From Fidelibacterota bacterium (GTDB lineage: Bacteria > Fidelibacterota > Marinisomatia > Marinisomatales > TCS56), in assembly GCA_013203015.1 (NCBI GenBank), contig JABMPO010000204.1, positions 1 to 7,443 on the forward strand: a DNA stretch of 7,443 bases, written 5' to 3'. How positions within the stretch are numbered: position 1 is the stretch's first letter; each line of letters begins with the position of its first letter. Of the stretch, positions 6,778 through 7,443 are shown one piece after another. The notes beneath the pieces were generated by a model. That model was not told the DNA's origin. It ran no database searches and saw only the letters and a program-made list of their open reading frames with translations. The position numbers and the translations under genes were made by a program.

Positions 6778-6984
6778 TTAATTAACTGCATAAGTAAGCA
6801 ATAGGTAGATTCCGGCGACAATCAAGACGGTTCCGGTGGAAACCGAATTTTTTAGAAAATAGTTATCACTGAATAAGACAGTATTGGCATTTTTACCCAG
6901 TTTAAGCAAAATACCCGGAAAAAAAATAAATAGCGCTCCTGCTAAAAGAGCGATGGCAGATATTATGATAATTACTATTCTCAT
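6778..6984 (-). CDS. Small two-helix membrane protein, function unknown
   Basis: This 68-residue protein has a hydrophobic helix at about 3-27, a polar loop at about 28-46 (KLGKNANTVLFSD, then NYFLKN) and a second helix at about 48-66. There is no signal-peptidase or lipobox motif. The pattern of a helix, then FP, a basic-aromatic loop with VLFSDNYFLK, then a second helix ending in IYLLLTY, resembles small conserved hypothetical membrane proteins I have seen in Deltaproteobacteria-like genomes, but I cannot give a family name. The ATG at 6984 is the first in frame; there is no clear Shine-Dalgarno, only AAAGTG about 14 nt upstream. It ends 69 bp before the GspG-like gene in the same direction. 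The regulator-like box between them suggests a separate transcription unit. A functional tie to the pseudopilus is not shown. Confidence 0.72.
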   Translation of the reverse strand: MRIVIIIISAIALLAGALFIFFPGILLKLGKNANTVLFSDNYFLKNSVSTGTVLIVAGIYLLLTYAVN

Positions 6985-7026
6985 TCTTGAAACACTTTAT
7001 TAAATCTAATTGTTGTGATGATCATA

Positions 7027-7032
7027 ATTATA
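7027..7032 (-). promoter_or_regulatory. -10 element, probable promoter of the 68-residue gene
   Basis: The minus strand reads a perfect TATAAT, so transcription would start near 7020 and leave a leader of about 35 nt before the ATG at 6984. No good TTGACA-like hexamer lies 16-18 bp upstream (GTGAAT at 17 bp is poor). This would fit an activator-dependent promoter. Confidence 0.4.
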
Positions 7033-7104
7033 CACAATATACATTGCAATTCACATGCCAAACAATTTATTCACTACCATCAGATACAGCAGATCTTACA
7101 AGAT

Positions 7105-7118
7105 TTGATCTCTGTCAA
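7105..7118. promoter_or_regulatory. FNR/DNR-type operator-like site
   Basis: TTGAT-CTCT-GTCAA matches the FNR consensus TTGAT-N4-ATCAA at nine of ten positions and fits the TTGAT-N4-GTCAA form typical of FNR/DNR-type regulators. It sits in a longer perfect inverted repeat, TTTGA-N6-TCAAA (7104-7119). Its centre lies about 91 bp upstream of the start predicted from the TATAAT at 7027-7032. That would suit redox or oxygen control of the 68-residue gene, but this is inference from motif and position. Confidence 0.42.
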
Positions 7119-7342
7119 AGTTCTTGCTAAATATTGATACTAGAGAATATTGGATAATTTCATCTTATCTATCAGTAAATTTTGCACTTTAGGACGATCT
7201 CTAAAAAATTATTATTAAAGAATTTGATGATAACTGTTGACAATAAGACGTAATGCTGTGGCACTTAATAATGAAACGGGCTTTAAAATCTGGGGCATAT
7301 AAATCGGTGTGATTTAAACAAACCGGCTCAAATCAACCATTG

Positions 7343-7443
7343 TTATTTTTTATCCACCTTCGTCCCGATATATCGGGACATCTGCGCGATGGTATCCCAG
7401 GGTAGTGTCGGATAAACGCGGCGTAGCTTTTTGAGAGCGCGTA
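7343..7443 (-). CDS. C-terminal end of an unidentified protein, 5' part outside window
   Basis: A minus-strand frame is open from the right edge for 32 codons and ends with TAA at 7345-7343. The visible tail includes ALKKLRRVYPTLPWDTIAQ and then MSRYIGTKVDKK, a basic, plausible protein end. The base composition of 7380-7443 is clearly more GC-rich than the spacer that follows, which supports coding. The other two minus frames also stay open for about 30 codons, so the choice rests on the protein-like composition and lysine-rich end. I do not recognise the family. Confidence 0.4.
   Translation of the reverse strand, partial: RALKKLRRVYPTLPWDTIAQMSRYIGTKVDKK
7362..7379. repeat. Perfect 18-bp palindrome
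   Basis: GTCCCGATATATCGGGAC is fully self-complementary. It lies within the last ten codons of the partial gene at the right edge (encoding SRYIG). It could be a dispersed palindromic repeat, an operator or part of a transcription-end structure; there is no T-tract beside it. Only one copy occurs in the window. Confidence 0.6.

Larger units (their letters stand above)
6985..7342. other. 358-bp intergenic region
   Basis: AT-rich spacer with no reading frame I would call a gene on either strand. It holds the TATAAT element at 7027-7032 and the FNR-like box at 7105-7118. It also has a 12-bp inverted repeat, ATCTT-AC-AAGAT, at 7093-7104, and a weak stem TAAATC/GATTTA at 7300-7316. I see no tRNA, riboswitch or strong terminator for the gene ending at 7343. 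Confidence 0.6.

Noticed and set aside
7237..7242. TTGACA on the plus strand as a promoter -35
   Set aside because: No acceptable -10 lies at 16-18 bp (the nearest TTAATA is 22 bp away) and no plus-strand gene follows.
7300..7316. TAAATC/GATTTA stem as terminator of the right-edge gene
   Set aside because: Six AT-rich pairs with no T-tract in the gene's direction; too weak to call.

Overview
This 7.4 kb window comes from a moderately AT-rich genome and all its genes are read on the minus strand. Four prepilin-like genes lie in a row. This points to a diderm bacterium that builds a type II secretion or type IV pilus-like pseudopilus. The huge C-terminal extensions and the weak Shine-Dalgarno signals suggest an environmental, possibly uncultivated lineage. 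I cannot name the phylum from the sequence.

Layout, right to left in the direction of transcription: (1) The last ~32 codons of an unrecognised gene (7343-7443), carrying a perfect 18-bp palindrome. (2) A 358-bp gap (6985-7342) with an FNR-type box and a TATAAT -10 element. (3) A 68-residue two-helix membrane protein. (4) A short gap with a CRP-like palindrome placed about 41 bp upstream of a possible leaderless start. (5) A 162-residue GspG-like pseudopilin. (6) Overlapping it by 4 bp, a 1025-residue prepilin-like giant with repeated beta-rich modules, a Gly/His-rich stretch, a Cys/His motif and a C-terminal surface-protein domain. (7) A 120-bp gap with an 11-bp-arm hairpin that may be a terminator or attenuator. 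(8) A 535-residue prepilin-like protein. (9) After 2 bp, its paralogue, which runs off the left edge (471 residues visible).

All four prepilin-like proteins share a class III leader, a hydrophobic N-terminal helix, a G-(F/Y)-x-G-D-x-G segment and a W-x-G-P-Y / (A/P)-W-x-N-x-Y core typical of the GspG family. The short protein looks like the shaft subunit. The long ones keep the core and add 350-900 extracellular residues. The reading I favour is a surface pseudopilus whose minor subunits carry binding or adhesin-like heads, with the Gln5-bearing 1025-residue protein as a candidate tip. No assembly ATPase, platform protein, secretin or prepilin peptidase is present, so the machinery must be encoded elsewhere.
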